Origin: Gracilibacillus ureilyticus
Lineage (GTDB): Bacteria > Bacillota > Bacilli > Bacillales > Amphibacillaceae
Length of the DNA: 64,000 bases
Reading direction: 5' to 3'
Assembly (NCBI RefSeq): GCF_900111195.1
Contig: NZ_FOGL01000002.1
Coordinates: 124,001-188,000 of the forward strand
In this document: piece by piece, positions 33,734-42,386 of the stretch
Position numbering within the stretch: position 1 is the stretch's first letter
Layout of the letters: every line of letters begins with the position of its first letter
Made by a program: the position numbers and the translations under genes
Notes under the pieces: generated by a model
The model's input: only the letters and a program-made list of their open reading frames with translations
The model's database searches: none
Told to the model about the DNA's origin: nothing

Positions 33734-35920
33734 ATGAATTTTAAAAAGAAACTGATCACAGGAGCCGCAGCTGCTTCTATATTTTTCACGGCAGCCGTTC
33801 CATTTAATGTACTGGCAGAAGAACCGCCATTCTTTCAGTATGAAGGGAAAGATATTTTATCGGTCTCACAAATAGGGCAATATGACAGCGGTTTAGGAGA
33901 AGGCGGCACGGAAATTATGGCTTATGACCATTCAACAAGAACTGCATTTGTCACAAATGGGACAGCAAAAGGATTTGATATTCTGCAATTTGGAGATTTA
34001 GTATCTGGGGAATTCAAGGATATTACAACATCGAAAAGAGTATTGCTTTCATCCTTTGGAATTAATGGTGTTGATGATATAACAAGTATTGCGGTAAATC
34101 CAGTGATGGATGTTGTAGCAATTACGGCTGTAAGTGACCCGAAGACCGATCCCGGTTATGTCATATTTACTAATAAAAAAGGGGAATACATAACTCATGT
34201 ACAAGTAGGGGCATTACCGGATATGGTTACATTTACACCAGACGGTAACAAAGCTATTGTCGCTAATGAAGGGGAGCCGAGCGATGATTACTCTATGGAT
34301 CCACCAGGTTCTATATCCATCATTCATGCTGGTCTCAGTGTGAACACACTGGAGTTTACAGAATCGCAACTTGATGAGAAAGTGCGGACAGATTCGGAAG
34401 GAACTGTTTTAGAACAGCTGGAACCTGAATATGTTACTGTATCAGATGACAGTACCACTGCGTATGTGTCCTTACAGGAAAATAATGCGATTGCAACAAT
34501 AGATTTAGTAAATGAAGAAATAATTGAAGTAAAAGGGCTTGGTGTCAAGGATCATTCTGTCTCTGGTAATGAACTTGATGCGATAGAAGATGGTGAGGCC
34601 GACTTAGCGAAACAGCCATTGCTTGGTTTTTATATGCCTGATGCAATTGATACAATTGAATACAATGGGAAAACATTTATTCTAACACCAAATGAAGGGG
34701 ATGCCCGTGACTATGAGGCATACTCTGAAGAAGGCAGCGTTGGAGATATTATCGATCAAATCGATTTAAATGCTGAATATTACCAGGGCTATACACAGAA
34801 AGAACTGGATACAGCAGTAGAAAACGGCTTACTGGATGAATTGGAAGGTACTGATATTACGTTAGAACAAGGTGAAAATTCAGAAGGTGTATATGAGGCT
34901 CTATATTCATACGGTGGCCGCAGTTTCTCCATTTTTGATGCCGAGACGATGGAGCTTGTTTACGATAGCGGCAGCGACTTTGAAGAAATTATTTTAGAAG
35001 CTATTCCAGAGCACTTTAACACCAATAATGATGAGTTAGAATATGATGGCAGAAGTGACAGTAAAGGTCCAGAGCCGGAAACAATTATAAGTGGAGAAAT
35101 TGATGGGAGCACATATGCTTTTGTAGCACTTGAGCGATTTAGCGGAATTATGATATATGATTTATCGAATCCTGTCGCACCAGAATTTGTTTCATTAATC
35201 TCCAGTCGTGACTTCAGTGAAGATGTGAAGGGTGATGTATCTCCAGAAGGGCTTCAATTTATTGCGGCAGAAGACAGCCCTACCGGAAAACCGTTACTGG
35301 CAGCAACACATGAGATTTCGGGTACTGTTGCCATATATGAATTTAGTGGTGGCATCCCGGAGGCGATTGAGACGATAACATTTAATGATATTCAGGGGCA
35401 TTGGGCACAGGATTCCATTGAATCTCTAGCAACACAAGGAATTATTTCAGGTTATTCTGCATTTGAATATGGCCCGGAAAAAAATATATCACGTGGTGAA
35501 GTTGCTGTATTGATCGACCGTGCGCTTGAGTTGGAAAGCAATACGAGTGATTCTCTGTTATTTAAGGATGTAGAGGACACCTGGTATAAGGACAGTGTTG
35601 ATAAGGCAGTTAACGCAAATCTATTAGCAGGATATGATGACAAAACGTTCCGACCTCATGAAGAAATGTCCCGCGAAGAAATAATTACAGTAATTGCACG
35701 TGCATATGAGTATGCGGAAGACGTGAAAACAGATGTTAATACAGAAGAAATCCTTGCTGATTTCGTTGATGCAGAAAGTATTTCTGACTGGGCCAGACAA
35801 AATGTAGCTGAAGCAATAGAAGCGGGCCTTGTTTCCGGTGTGAAAGAAAATGAAATACAGCCAGAAAAGAATGTAACAAGAGCAGAAGCAGCAGCGATGA
35901 TCGAGCGGTTGCTGCAGTAA
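33734..35920 (+). CDS. Choice-of-anchor I / phytase-like beta-propeller surface protein with three SLH domains
   Basis: 728-aa exported protein. Signal peptide (about 1-28, ..NVLA), then a choice-of-anchor-I beta-propeller (about 40-540; 'GEGGTEIMAYDHSTRTAFVTNG', 'ITSIAVNP', 'FTPDGNKAIVANEGEPSDDY', 'TPNEGDARDYEAYSEE', 'PEGLQFIAAEDSPTGKPLL'), then three SLH domains (about 550-725) that bind pyruvylated cell-wall polymer. Some proteins with this propeller are atypical alkaline phosphatases or phosphodiesterases, and the Pho box in front supports a phosphate-scavenging role (inference). Strong GGAGGAGG site. No dockerin or sortase signal. Confidence 0.85.
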   Translation: MNFKKKLITGAAAASIFFTAAVPFNVLAEEPPFFQYEGKDILSVSQIGQYDSGLGEGGTEIMAYDHSTRTAFVTNGTAKGFDILQFGDLVSGEFKDITTSKRVLLSSFGINGVDDITSIAVNPVMDVVAITAVSDPKTDPGYVIFTNKKGEYITHVQVGALPDMVTFTPDGNKAIVANEGEPSDDYSMDPPGSISIIHAGLSVNTLEFTESQLDEKVRTDSEGTVLEQLEPEYVTVSDDSTTAYVSLQENNAIATIDLVNEEIIEVKGLGVKDHSVSGNELDAIEDGEADLAKQPLLGFYMPDAIDTIEYNGKTFILTPNEGDARDYEAYSEEGSVGDIIDQIDLNAEYYQGYTQKELDTAVENGLLDELEGTDITLEQGENSEGVYEALYSYGGRSFSIFDAETMELVYDSGSDFEEIILEAIPEHFNTNNDELEYDGRSDSKGPEPETIISGEIDGSTYAFVALERFSGIMIYDLSNPVAPEFVSLISSRDFSEDVKGDVSPEGLQFIAAEDSPTGKPLLAATHEISGTVAIYEFSGGIPEAIETITFNDIQGHWAQDSIESLATQGIISGYSAFEYGPEKNISRGEVAVLIDRALELESNTSDSLLFKDVEDTWYKDSVDKAVNANLLAGYDDKTFRPHEEMSREEIITVIARAYEYAEDVKTDVNTEEILADFVDAESISDWARQNVAEAIEAGLVSGVKENEIQPEKNVTRAEAAAMIERLLQ

Positions 35921-35929
35921 TTATTGGAT

Positions 35930-35956
35930 GAGCGCCTTAGCTGATAAGGTGCTCTT
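35930..35956 (+). terminator. Terminator of the SLH surface protein gene
   Basis: GAGCGCCTTA (35930-35939) pairs with TAAGGTGCTC (35945-35954) with one G-T wobble, followed by TTCATATTTTA. Confidence 0.65.
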
Positions 35957-36266
35957 CATATTTTATATTTAAATTATTCCAGGAAAAATGGAAATCTATT
36001 TATCTGTTGGAAGAGCCATATAACTGTTGGTAATACCCTATAGTGGAGGTAATTAAATGTAACTTTGCTAGACCCCTTTTTTTCTTTCCGTTTACTGTTA
36101 TACTGTAGTAGTGGCTAAGAATTATGGGTGTTAGAACACCCTTAACGAATTAGCATCACATAGATTTAGAACTTATTTTCTATTTTTCTTATACGTACAT
36201 AAAATTAGATTGCTAGTTACTAATTAGTTGTACAAAAATAAAAAAACATCAGGGGGTACCTTAGTT
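35957..36266 (+). promoter_or_regulatory. S-layer gene leader and promoter region
   Basis: 310 bases without a gene. An extended -10 TGTTATACT is at 36096-36104. Just after the expected start, GGGTGT (36126-36131) pairs with ACACCC (36136-36141), a small 5' hairpin of the kind that stabilises abundant mRNAs. The untranslated leader would be about 155 bases, long as in many S-layer genes, ending with AGGGGGT before the ATG. Confidence 0.5.
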
Positions 36267-39224
36267 ATGGGTCGAACATCAAAGAAAAGTAAAAAAATAT
36301 TTGCATCAACAATGACTGCAGCAGTAGTTGCATCTGTTGTTGCACCAACTACAGGATTTGCAGCATCTAATTTTACAGATGTACAAGCAGATAATTTCTA
36401 TTATGATTATGTTACTGCATTGTCAGAAGCTGGAATTATCCATGGTAAGCCAGACGGATCATTTGATTTATATGGTGCTGTAAAACGTTCAGAAGCAGCA
36501 AAAATGATCGCTGGAATTATTGGACTGGATACAGAAAGTGCACCATCAGCTGATTTTACTGATGTGAAAGAAGATTTCTGGTATACAGATTCTATCAACG
36601 CTCTTTATGCAGCAGAACTTATCCATGGGGTAAGCGAAACTGAATTTGCTCCGGATGCTTCATTAACTCGTGCGCAATTTGCTAAACTTGTAGTAGATGC
36701 ATACGAATTAGAAATAGATGAAAATGCTGAAGTACCATTTACTGACCTTGAAGAAGGTGCTTGGTATGAGAAATATGTTAAAACACTTTATGCTAACGAA
36801 TTAATCGCTGGTACAACACTTACAACATTCTCACCAGACAAACCAGTAAAACGCGCAGACTTTGCAAAACTTCTAACAGACACAGACTGGAAACTAGGTA
36901 CTACTTTAGAAAAGCCAAACGCTGAAGAGACAGTAGCAGTGGAAAGTGTCGTTGCAATCGATGATATGACTATCGAAGTAACATTTGTTAATGGTGAAGT
37001 TGTTGAAGTTACTCTTGAAGAGGCATTAGTTGATGGTGAAAATGAAGTTACTTTCACTGTTGAAGGCGTAGAATATACTGAAACAGTAAATTATGAAGTA
37101 CCTGCACTGGAAATTACTTCTGTTAGTGCAATTGATGACATGACAATCGAAGTAATATTCGATAATGGTGAAGTTGTTGAAGTCACTCTTGAAGAAGCAC
37201 TAGTTGATGGAAAAAATGAAGTTACTTTCACTGTTGATGGTGTAGAATATACTGAAACAGTAAATTATGTAAATTCTGAAGTACCTGCACCGGAAGTTGC
37301 TTCTGTTAGTGCAATTAATGCTAATGAAGTAAAAGTAGAGTTTAATACAGAAGTGCTTGAATCTTTAACTGAAACAATAAGTAACTACACGTTTGAGACT
37401 GAGGCACCAGCCGTAGCAAGTACTATTACACCAACTGATATTCAATTACAGGAAGATGGCAAAACTGCAATTGTTCGCTTTGCTGATGGTGATTTAGTTA
37501 ATTCTACAACATACAAAGTAACTGTGGAAAACGTGTTAACAACTGACCATGAAGAAGTTTCAAAATTCGAAGACACATTCTTGTTCAGTGGTGACAACAA
37601 AGCTGCTTCATTAAAAACTGCTAAAGTAGAAGGTTCAGATCTTCTTTTAACTTTTGACGAAGAAGTTGACGTCACAAATGCGGTTTTAAAAGTTGATGGA
37701 GTGACTGTATCAGTAGCAGCTGCAACAGAACCAACAAATGCTGGTGAGTATGCTTATAAAGTAGATGTGACTGGCTTAGCAGCTTTAGAAAAAGGTACAC
37801 ACAACCTTACTCTTGTTGGTGTTGTAGATTTTGCCGGTAACGAATCTAACACATTGACAACTTCATATACAGTAAATGAGGATACAACTGCACCAACTAT
37901 TGATAAAATTGAGGCAGTTGACAATGATACTTTCAAAGTTACTTTCTCTGAATCAGTTACTCAACCAAGTGTAAAAGTACTTAAGGGTACTACAGAATTT
38001 GCAGCTACACCGGTGGAAGCTGGCCCTGCAAAAGAATACACATTTGATGTGGCTGCAACAGCTGGTGATAATGATCTTTATGCTGAAGATGAAGAAACTG
38101 TTAATCTTTCAGTAGAAATTTCTAATTACAAAGATGGCGTTAACTTATACGGAGACACTGTTGAACAATCTGTTACGTTATCTCAAGACACAGATGGACC
38201 TGTATTATTAAACAGCTCATTAAATACAGTGGAAGAAAGTACGGGTAATACTGTAGTAACTGTACCTTTTAAAGGTGATGATGTTACTGTTGCTGATACT
38301 ACTAAGGTTAAAGTAATTGATCCAGATGGAATTGAGCTTACTCCAGCCACAGTGCATGAGACTAATGCTGTACCTACAGATGATAGTTCAGAAGTTGCTG
38401 TTACTGTTACTGGAACACCAAAAGAAGGTACCTACACTGTAGTGTTTGAAGCTGGCGCAATTATAGATGGTAATTCTAATGATAATGATAAAATCACTAC
38501 AACTGCTGACTTTAGTGCTGAAGAGTCTTATTTAACATTTGGTGGTACTATAACTCCAGGTACAAACAATGCTATTGAAGTAGATTTTGGTGTTGAAGTA
38601 TCATCAACTGCTTTAAACGTAGACAACTATAAGTTAGATAATGCTGCACTTCCAGAAGGTTCAACAGTTGTTTATACGGATGCTTCAAAAGAGATCGTTG
38701 AAGTACGTCTTCCTGAATCTTTTGTAGTTGTTTCTGATGCAGATTATAAGTTTGAAATTACTCAAGATGTTAAAACTGCTGCTGGCGACATCATTGTAGC
38801 AGATCAGACTGCTGATACAAAAACAAATCATGCAGAAAACATTACGCTTACTGATAATGTATCACCTGAATTAGTTTCTGCACAATTTGCAGTTGACTCT
38901 ACAGATGACTCAACTTCTGATAGTATTGTATTAACATTTAGTGAAGAAATTTCTTTAAATGGCGGAAATGACTTATCAGATGACCTTGTATTAAAAGTTG
39001 GTTCGAATGAGGTAGATCTATCTGCGGTAGCTGGTACTGTTGCAGGTAATGAATTAACTATTACTATTCCAGAAATGAATATTAGCCAAACTACTACTAT
39101 TACAATTGTATCTGAAGGATCTGAGAACGAAGCAGTTGAGATTACTGATGCATCAGCTGGTTCTAATGCCGTAATACCTACTACTATAAATGTTAATGGC
39201 GTTGTAGTTGTAGTTACTCCTTAA
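36267..39224 (+). CDS. S-layer protein with N-terminal SLH domains
   Basis: 985-aa acidic exported protein, very likely the main S-layer subunit. Signal peptide of about 33 residues (..VAPTTGFAA), three SLH domains (about 35-210) for anchoring, a tandemly duplicated 58-61-residue module (227-345), then a long series of beta-rich Ig-like modules to the C-terminus, with no cysteine noticed. The start at 36267 is chosen for AGGGGGT 9 bases upstream; an upstream in-frame codon at 36228 lacks a site. T-rich third positions and regular codon use (many GAA, ACT, GTT) suggest high expression. Confidence 0.88.
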   Translation: MGRTSKKSKKIFASTMTAAVVASVVAPTTGFAASNFTDVQADNFYYDYVTALSEAGIIHGKPDGSFDLYGAVKRSEAAKMIAGIIGLDTESAPSADFTDVKEDFWYTDSINALYAAELIHGVSETEFAPDASLTRAQFAKLVVDAYELEIDENAEVPFTDLEEGAWYEKYVKTLYANELIAGTTLTTFSPDKPVKRADFAKLLTDTDWKLGTTLEKPNAEETVAVESVVAIDDMTIEVTFVNGEVVEVTLEEALVDGENEVTFTVEGVEYTETVNYEVPALEITSVSAIDDMTIEVIFDNGEVVEVTLEEALVDGKNEVTFTVDGVEYTETVNYVNSEVPAPEVASVSAINANEVKVEFNTEVLESLTETISNYTFETEAPAVASTITPTDIQLQEDGKTAIVRFADGDLVNSTTYKVTVENVLTTDHEEVSKFEDTFLFSGDNKAASLKTAKVEGSDLLLTFDEEVDVTNAVLKVDGVTVSVAAATEPTNAGEYAYKVDVTGLAALEKGTHNLTLVGVVDFAGNESNTLTTSYTVNEDTTAPTIDKIEAVDNDTFKVTFSESVTQPSVKVLKGTTEFAATPVEAGPAKEYTFDVAATAGDNDLYAEDEETVNLSVEISNYKDGVNLYGDTVEQSVTLSQDTDGPVLLNSSLNTVEESTGNTVVTVPFKGDDVTVADTTKVKVIDPDGIELTPATVHETNAVPTDDSSEVAVTVTGTPKEGTYTVVFEAGAIIDGNSNDNDKITTTADFSAEESYLTFGGTITPGTNNAIEVDFGVEVSSTALNVDNYKLDNAALPEGSTVVYTDASKEIVEVRLPESFVVVSDADYKFEITQDVKTAAGDIIVADQTADTKTNHAENITLTDNVSPELVSAQFAVDSTDDSTSDSIVLTFSEEISLNGGNDLSDDLVLKVGSNEVDLSAVAGTVAGNELTITIPEMNISQTTTITIVSEGSENEAVEITDASAGSNAVIPTTINVNGVVVVVTP
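36945..37301 (+). repeat. Tandem duplication inside the S-layer gene
   Basis: Unit 1 (36945-37118, 58 codons) and unit 2 (37119-37301, 61 codons) encode nearly identical modules: AIDDMTIEV, GEVVEVTLEEALVDG, NEVTFTV, GVEYTETVNY. Nucleotide identity is also high, so the duplication is recent. A third, diverged copy starts at 37302 with SVSAINANEV. Confidence 0.9.
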
Positions 39225-39332
39225 TCAACAAACGAAACGTTACTTTATAAGTTCATACTCTAGAATATGAATGAAAGAAGTATAGTTCAAGAACTAAAGT
39301 GAAGAAATTCGTCAACATATGAATATCTCATA

Positions 39333-39381
39333 AAAAAAGGCTGTGCTTAGAAGGATAATACCTTCTTGCCAGCCTTTTTTA
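39333..39381. terminator. Shared terminator of S-layer and ABC operon
   Basis: AAAAAGGCTG (from about 39334) pairs with CAGCCTTTTT (from about 39371), with an inner AGAAGG/CCTTCT arm. Both sides have A/T tracts, so it can serve both convergent transcripts. It overlaps the last codons of the ATPase gene. Confidence 0.75.
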
Positions 39382-40018
39382 ATAGTTCTGTATAAAATGG
39401 ATCTTCACCGATGGTAATGACCCGGTCACATAATTCTTTAATTTCATCCATATCATGGGAGGTATAGATAATAATTTTACCATTTTCTGTGGCTTGTTTT
39501 CTCAAATAAGACCCAATTTCCTTACGGGATTTAAGGTCAATCCCGACAGTCGGCTCATCGAGTAACAGTACAGTAGGGTCATGAATCAGACTTATTGCAA
39601 GATTGAGTTTCCGCTTCATCCCGCCTGATAAATTTTTGACAGGATCATGCCACCGGTCTAAACTCATATCCATACATATTTCCTGGAGTTGTTGCTTCGA
39701 CCTGTTCTTCCATGATAGTTTTTCGAAAAAGACCATATTCTCCTGAACGGTAAGCTGGTCCCAAATGGCTATATCCTGTGGAACGAAACCAATATGCTTA
39801 CGGATTGTTTTGATGTCTTTGCGATAATTCGATTCATTGAGATAGATATCCCCAGCTGTTGGCTTCATTGTTGTTGCCAGTATATTTAACAAAGTGGATT
39901 TACCTGCACCGTTTTCTCCAACCAAACCGACAATCTCTCCAGCTTCTGCCGTAAAAGACAAATCGTTAATTATTTTTTTCCTTTTAAAACTCTTACTGAT
40001 AGATTCGATACTAAGCAT
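39347..40018 (-). CDS. ABC-2 type transporter ATPase
   Basis: 223-aa ATP-binding subunit of an exporter: Walker A GENGAGKST (about 34-42), Q-loop 'GFVPQD', signature LSGGMKRKL, Walker B VLLLDEPTVGID and H-loop YTSHDMDE. The start at 40018 has GGGAGGAG upstream and overlaps the preceding permease stop by 8 bases (ATGCTTAG). Last gene of the operon begun at 43949. Substrate unknown. Confidence 0.92.
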   Translation of the reverse strand: MLSIESISKSFKRKKIINDLSFTAEAGEIVGLVGENGAGKSTLLNILATTMKPTAGDIYLNESNYRKDIKTIRKHIGFVPQDIAIWDQLTVQENMVFFEKLSWKNRSKQQLQEICMDMSLDRWHDPVKNLSGGMKRKLNLAISLIHDPTVLLLDEPTVGIDLKSRKEIGSYLRKQATENGKIIIYTSHDMDEIKELCDRVITIGEDPFYTELLKKAGKKVLSF

Positions 40019-41135
40019 ACTTTTTCTCCTCCCAAACATACCATATCAGTACACCTGTCAGGCATAAACCGAGCCACTCCATTGTCCATTCTCCTGATAA
40101 AAAACGGGACAAAGGATTCAGCAGATTCAGCCACTCTTTGGTAACACCAATTCCCCCAAAGGGTAACAACGCTCCGCTCAACACCACCAATGTTAGAGTC
40201 AAAGCAATTGCGAGAACATAACTGACATATGTCTTTCTTATCAGACAGACAAGCAAGAAGGAAAATAAACAAATGGTGATACGGTAGGAAAGCAATGTTA
40301 TCAGATTAATAGAATTCTGATATAGCAAGTAAAAGGCAGCAGCTGTAAGCAAATCAATGATGAAAAGCAGAAGGATATAAAAACTTAAGCTGTACAGCAT
40401 ATAGTTAGAAAATTTTATTTTAGCAAAATAGAATCTGATACCAACAATGGCATTTCGCTCTTTTATTACCCAGTCAAATAAGAAAAGGGTAAACAGCATT
40501 GCGGCAAAGGCCCAGATCATCCACGGGTTCCACTCTATGCCGGAATTGCTACTTGAAAACTTATCTCCCAAATAACGAAATTCATTATTTAACAGGTCTT
40601 CTTCAGCCTGAATTTGATTGGACTTTGTAATTATCTCCGTTTTACTCCATTTTTGTGACCCGCTTAATTCTTTTTCAAGTGCCATCACCGTATTTGCTGC
40701 TTTTACTCTGCCTGTTTCTTGCTGGATAATCGATACAATCATCTCTTTTACTGAATTATAAGCAAACGATCTGTCAGAATAATAGCTTTCTAGTATATTT
40801 CTTCTGTCTCCGGACTCAATGGCTTGTTCGTACCCCTGTTTCACAATAAACACACTGTCAAGCTCGTGCTGTTCAACTTGTCTAATTGCATCATGTTCTG
40901 ATAAGAGGGATACAGTCACCAATGGAGATTCCTTCATCTCTTCATATAGTTCAAGAGCAGAGTTTGTTTCTTCTTCCAATACAAGTCCTACCGGTACGGT
41001 AAAGTCATCTTCCACTGTATTTGCTGTAGCAAGAAAGGCGATAGTAACAGCAATTGGAGCAAGCAGCCAAATAATCAAACTGATTTTATTCTTCTTAAGT
41101 AACATAAAGCGTGTAATAAAAACATCTTTCATCAA
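40011..41135 (-). CDS. ABC-2 type transporter permease
   Basis: 374-aa permease with one N-terminal TM (about 15-37), a large extracytoplasmic domain (about 38-200) and five to six C-terminal TMs, the layout of ABC-2 drug or lantibiotic exporters (YhgE/LnrN-like). Its start lies within the end of the upstream permease gene (ATGA overlap), so the two are translationally coupled. Confidence 0.85.
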   Translation of the reverse strand: MMKDVFITRFMLLKKNKISLIIWLLAPIAVTIAFLATANTVEDDFTVPVGLVLEEETNSALELYEEMKESPLVTVSLLSEHDAIRQVEQHELDSVFIVKQGYEQAIESGDRRNILESYYSDRSFAYNSVKEMIVSIIQQETGRVKAANTVMALEKELSGSQKWSKTEIITKSNQIQAEEDLLNNEFRYLGDKFSSSNSGIEWNPWMIWAFAAMLFTLFLFDWVIKERNAIVGIRFYFAKIKFSNYMLYSLSFYILLLFIIDLLTAAAFYLLYQNSINLITLLSYRITICLFSFLLVCLIRKTYVSYVLAIALTLTLVVLSGALLPFGGIGVTKEWLNLLNPLSRFLSGEWTMEWLGLCLTGVLIWYVWEEKKYA

Positions 41136-42355
41136 TGCACACGCTCCTTCCAGAATGAAACGCCGGCCAATAGAATAAGTCCAATGATCAGTGTAATAGT
41201 TAGTGGTTGATACTCTGCGTAAAAGCGCCCATTTAACGCAACCTGTTCGATCCAGTAGAAAGCCTGATGGGAGAAAATACTATTAGAAAAATTTTCAGCA
41301 TATACAGGGAAGTATATCCTCGGAATAATCGCTCCACTAAGAAGAATAATTGTTCCAGTAAAAGCTGTTTGTATTAACAGTGTTAACTTTTGGGAACGAA
41401 TCAACCAGTTGAGTAAAATTAAACAGATGATAAAAATTATACTATGTAATATCATTAGTAACCCAATGCGTAGGTAATTCTCTTCAGCGATTTCAAAACC
41501 TGGAATGAAGGATTGAATTCCGAGGAAAGATATTATAGCAAACACTGCTGTGAGAATAAGGGTTACTAAACCAACAGAAATAGCTTGCTGAAGATCTGTG
41601 ACACCATATAACTGCATTCTCTGTTTTAGATTCTCACTACTGTCGCGGTATAAAATGATGTAAAAGATATACAGCCAGATTGTAACAATCGCAAACCAGC
41701 CTGCCAAGCTGAAATAAACGACAGGGGAGGCAGTAGCATTGTTAATTAGTTTATCCTCCTCAAGGACTTTGTCACTACCCAGTACATAGAAGAAATAGTC
41801 CGTGAATTGCTTAAATAGAAAATCATTTCTCTCTGCATTATCCATATCTAATTGTTTGGCATAATAGTTAATTGTCAAAATATTCGCCTGGGATCCGCGA
41901 ATATGTCTTGTAATTGTTTCTACTAACTCATTAACTAACTGGCTCTCGAGCGGCCGCTTCGGATTACCGATAATTGATAGTTGGGAGCTATCACCATCCA
42001 TTAACTTTTGAATGAAATGTGCGGGGAAAGTGATGTATGCACTTAACTGGTTTTCTTCAATCCCTGAAACAGCTTCATCTTCCGTCATTCTGCTCATAGC
42101 AATGACATCGCCAAGCTGAGAGGACTCTTCCAGTAATTCTACAATAATTTCTGTCTCTTCTGATTGATCGAAGTCAACTAAGCCAACTTTAATGGTTTCC
42201 GTTTCGCTTATATCCATTATTGATATGAACATAATTGTAATGATACCTATTAAAATAATCGGAAACAGCAAAAGAAGAGGAAGTGTAAACCACTTCCTCC
42301 CAAGCTGAATAAAATTATTTTTTGTAAACAAGGCGATATGTTTTATCGACTGCAT
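41132..42355 (-). CDS. ABC-2 type transporter permease
   Basis: About 407-aa permease with the same layout: N-terminal TM after residue 20 (TLPLLLLFPIILIGIITIMFI), external domain (about 45-200) and C-terminal TM bundle. The start is uncertain: ATG at 42355 or TTG at 42367, both with weak ribosome sites, which suggests coupling to the gene ending 20-32 bases upstream. Pairs with the next permease. Confidence 0.83.
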   Translation of the reverse strand: MQSIKHIALFTKNNFIQLGRKWFTLPLLLLFPIILIGIITIMFISIMDISETETIKVGLVDFDQSEETEIIVELLEESSQLGDVIAMSRMTEDEAVSGIEENQLSAYITFPAHFIQKLMDGDSSQLSIIGNPKRPLESQLVNELVETITRHIRGSQANILTINYYAKQLDMDNAERNDFLFKQFTDYFFYVLGSDKVLEEDKLINNATASPVVYFSLAGWFAIVTIWLYIFYIILYRDSSENLKQRMQLYGVTDLQQAISVGLVTLILTAVFAIISFLGIQSFIPGFEIAEENYLRIGLLMILHSIIFIICLILLNWLIRSQKLTLLIQTAFTGTIILLSGAIIPRIYFPVYAENFSNSIFSHQAFYWIEQVALNGRFYAEYQPLTITLIIGLILLAGVSFWKERVH

Positions 42356-42386
42356 GTATAGCACCAACTTTATTTACAAAATTTAT

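Noticed and set aside
36043-36062. GGAGG followed by ATG-TAA
   Set aside because: A start-stop pair after a good ribosome site looked like a regulatory mini-ORF, but it lies upstream of the best promoter of the S-layer gene.
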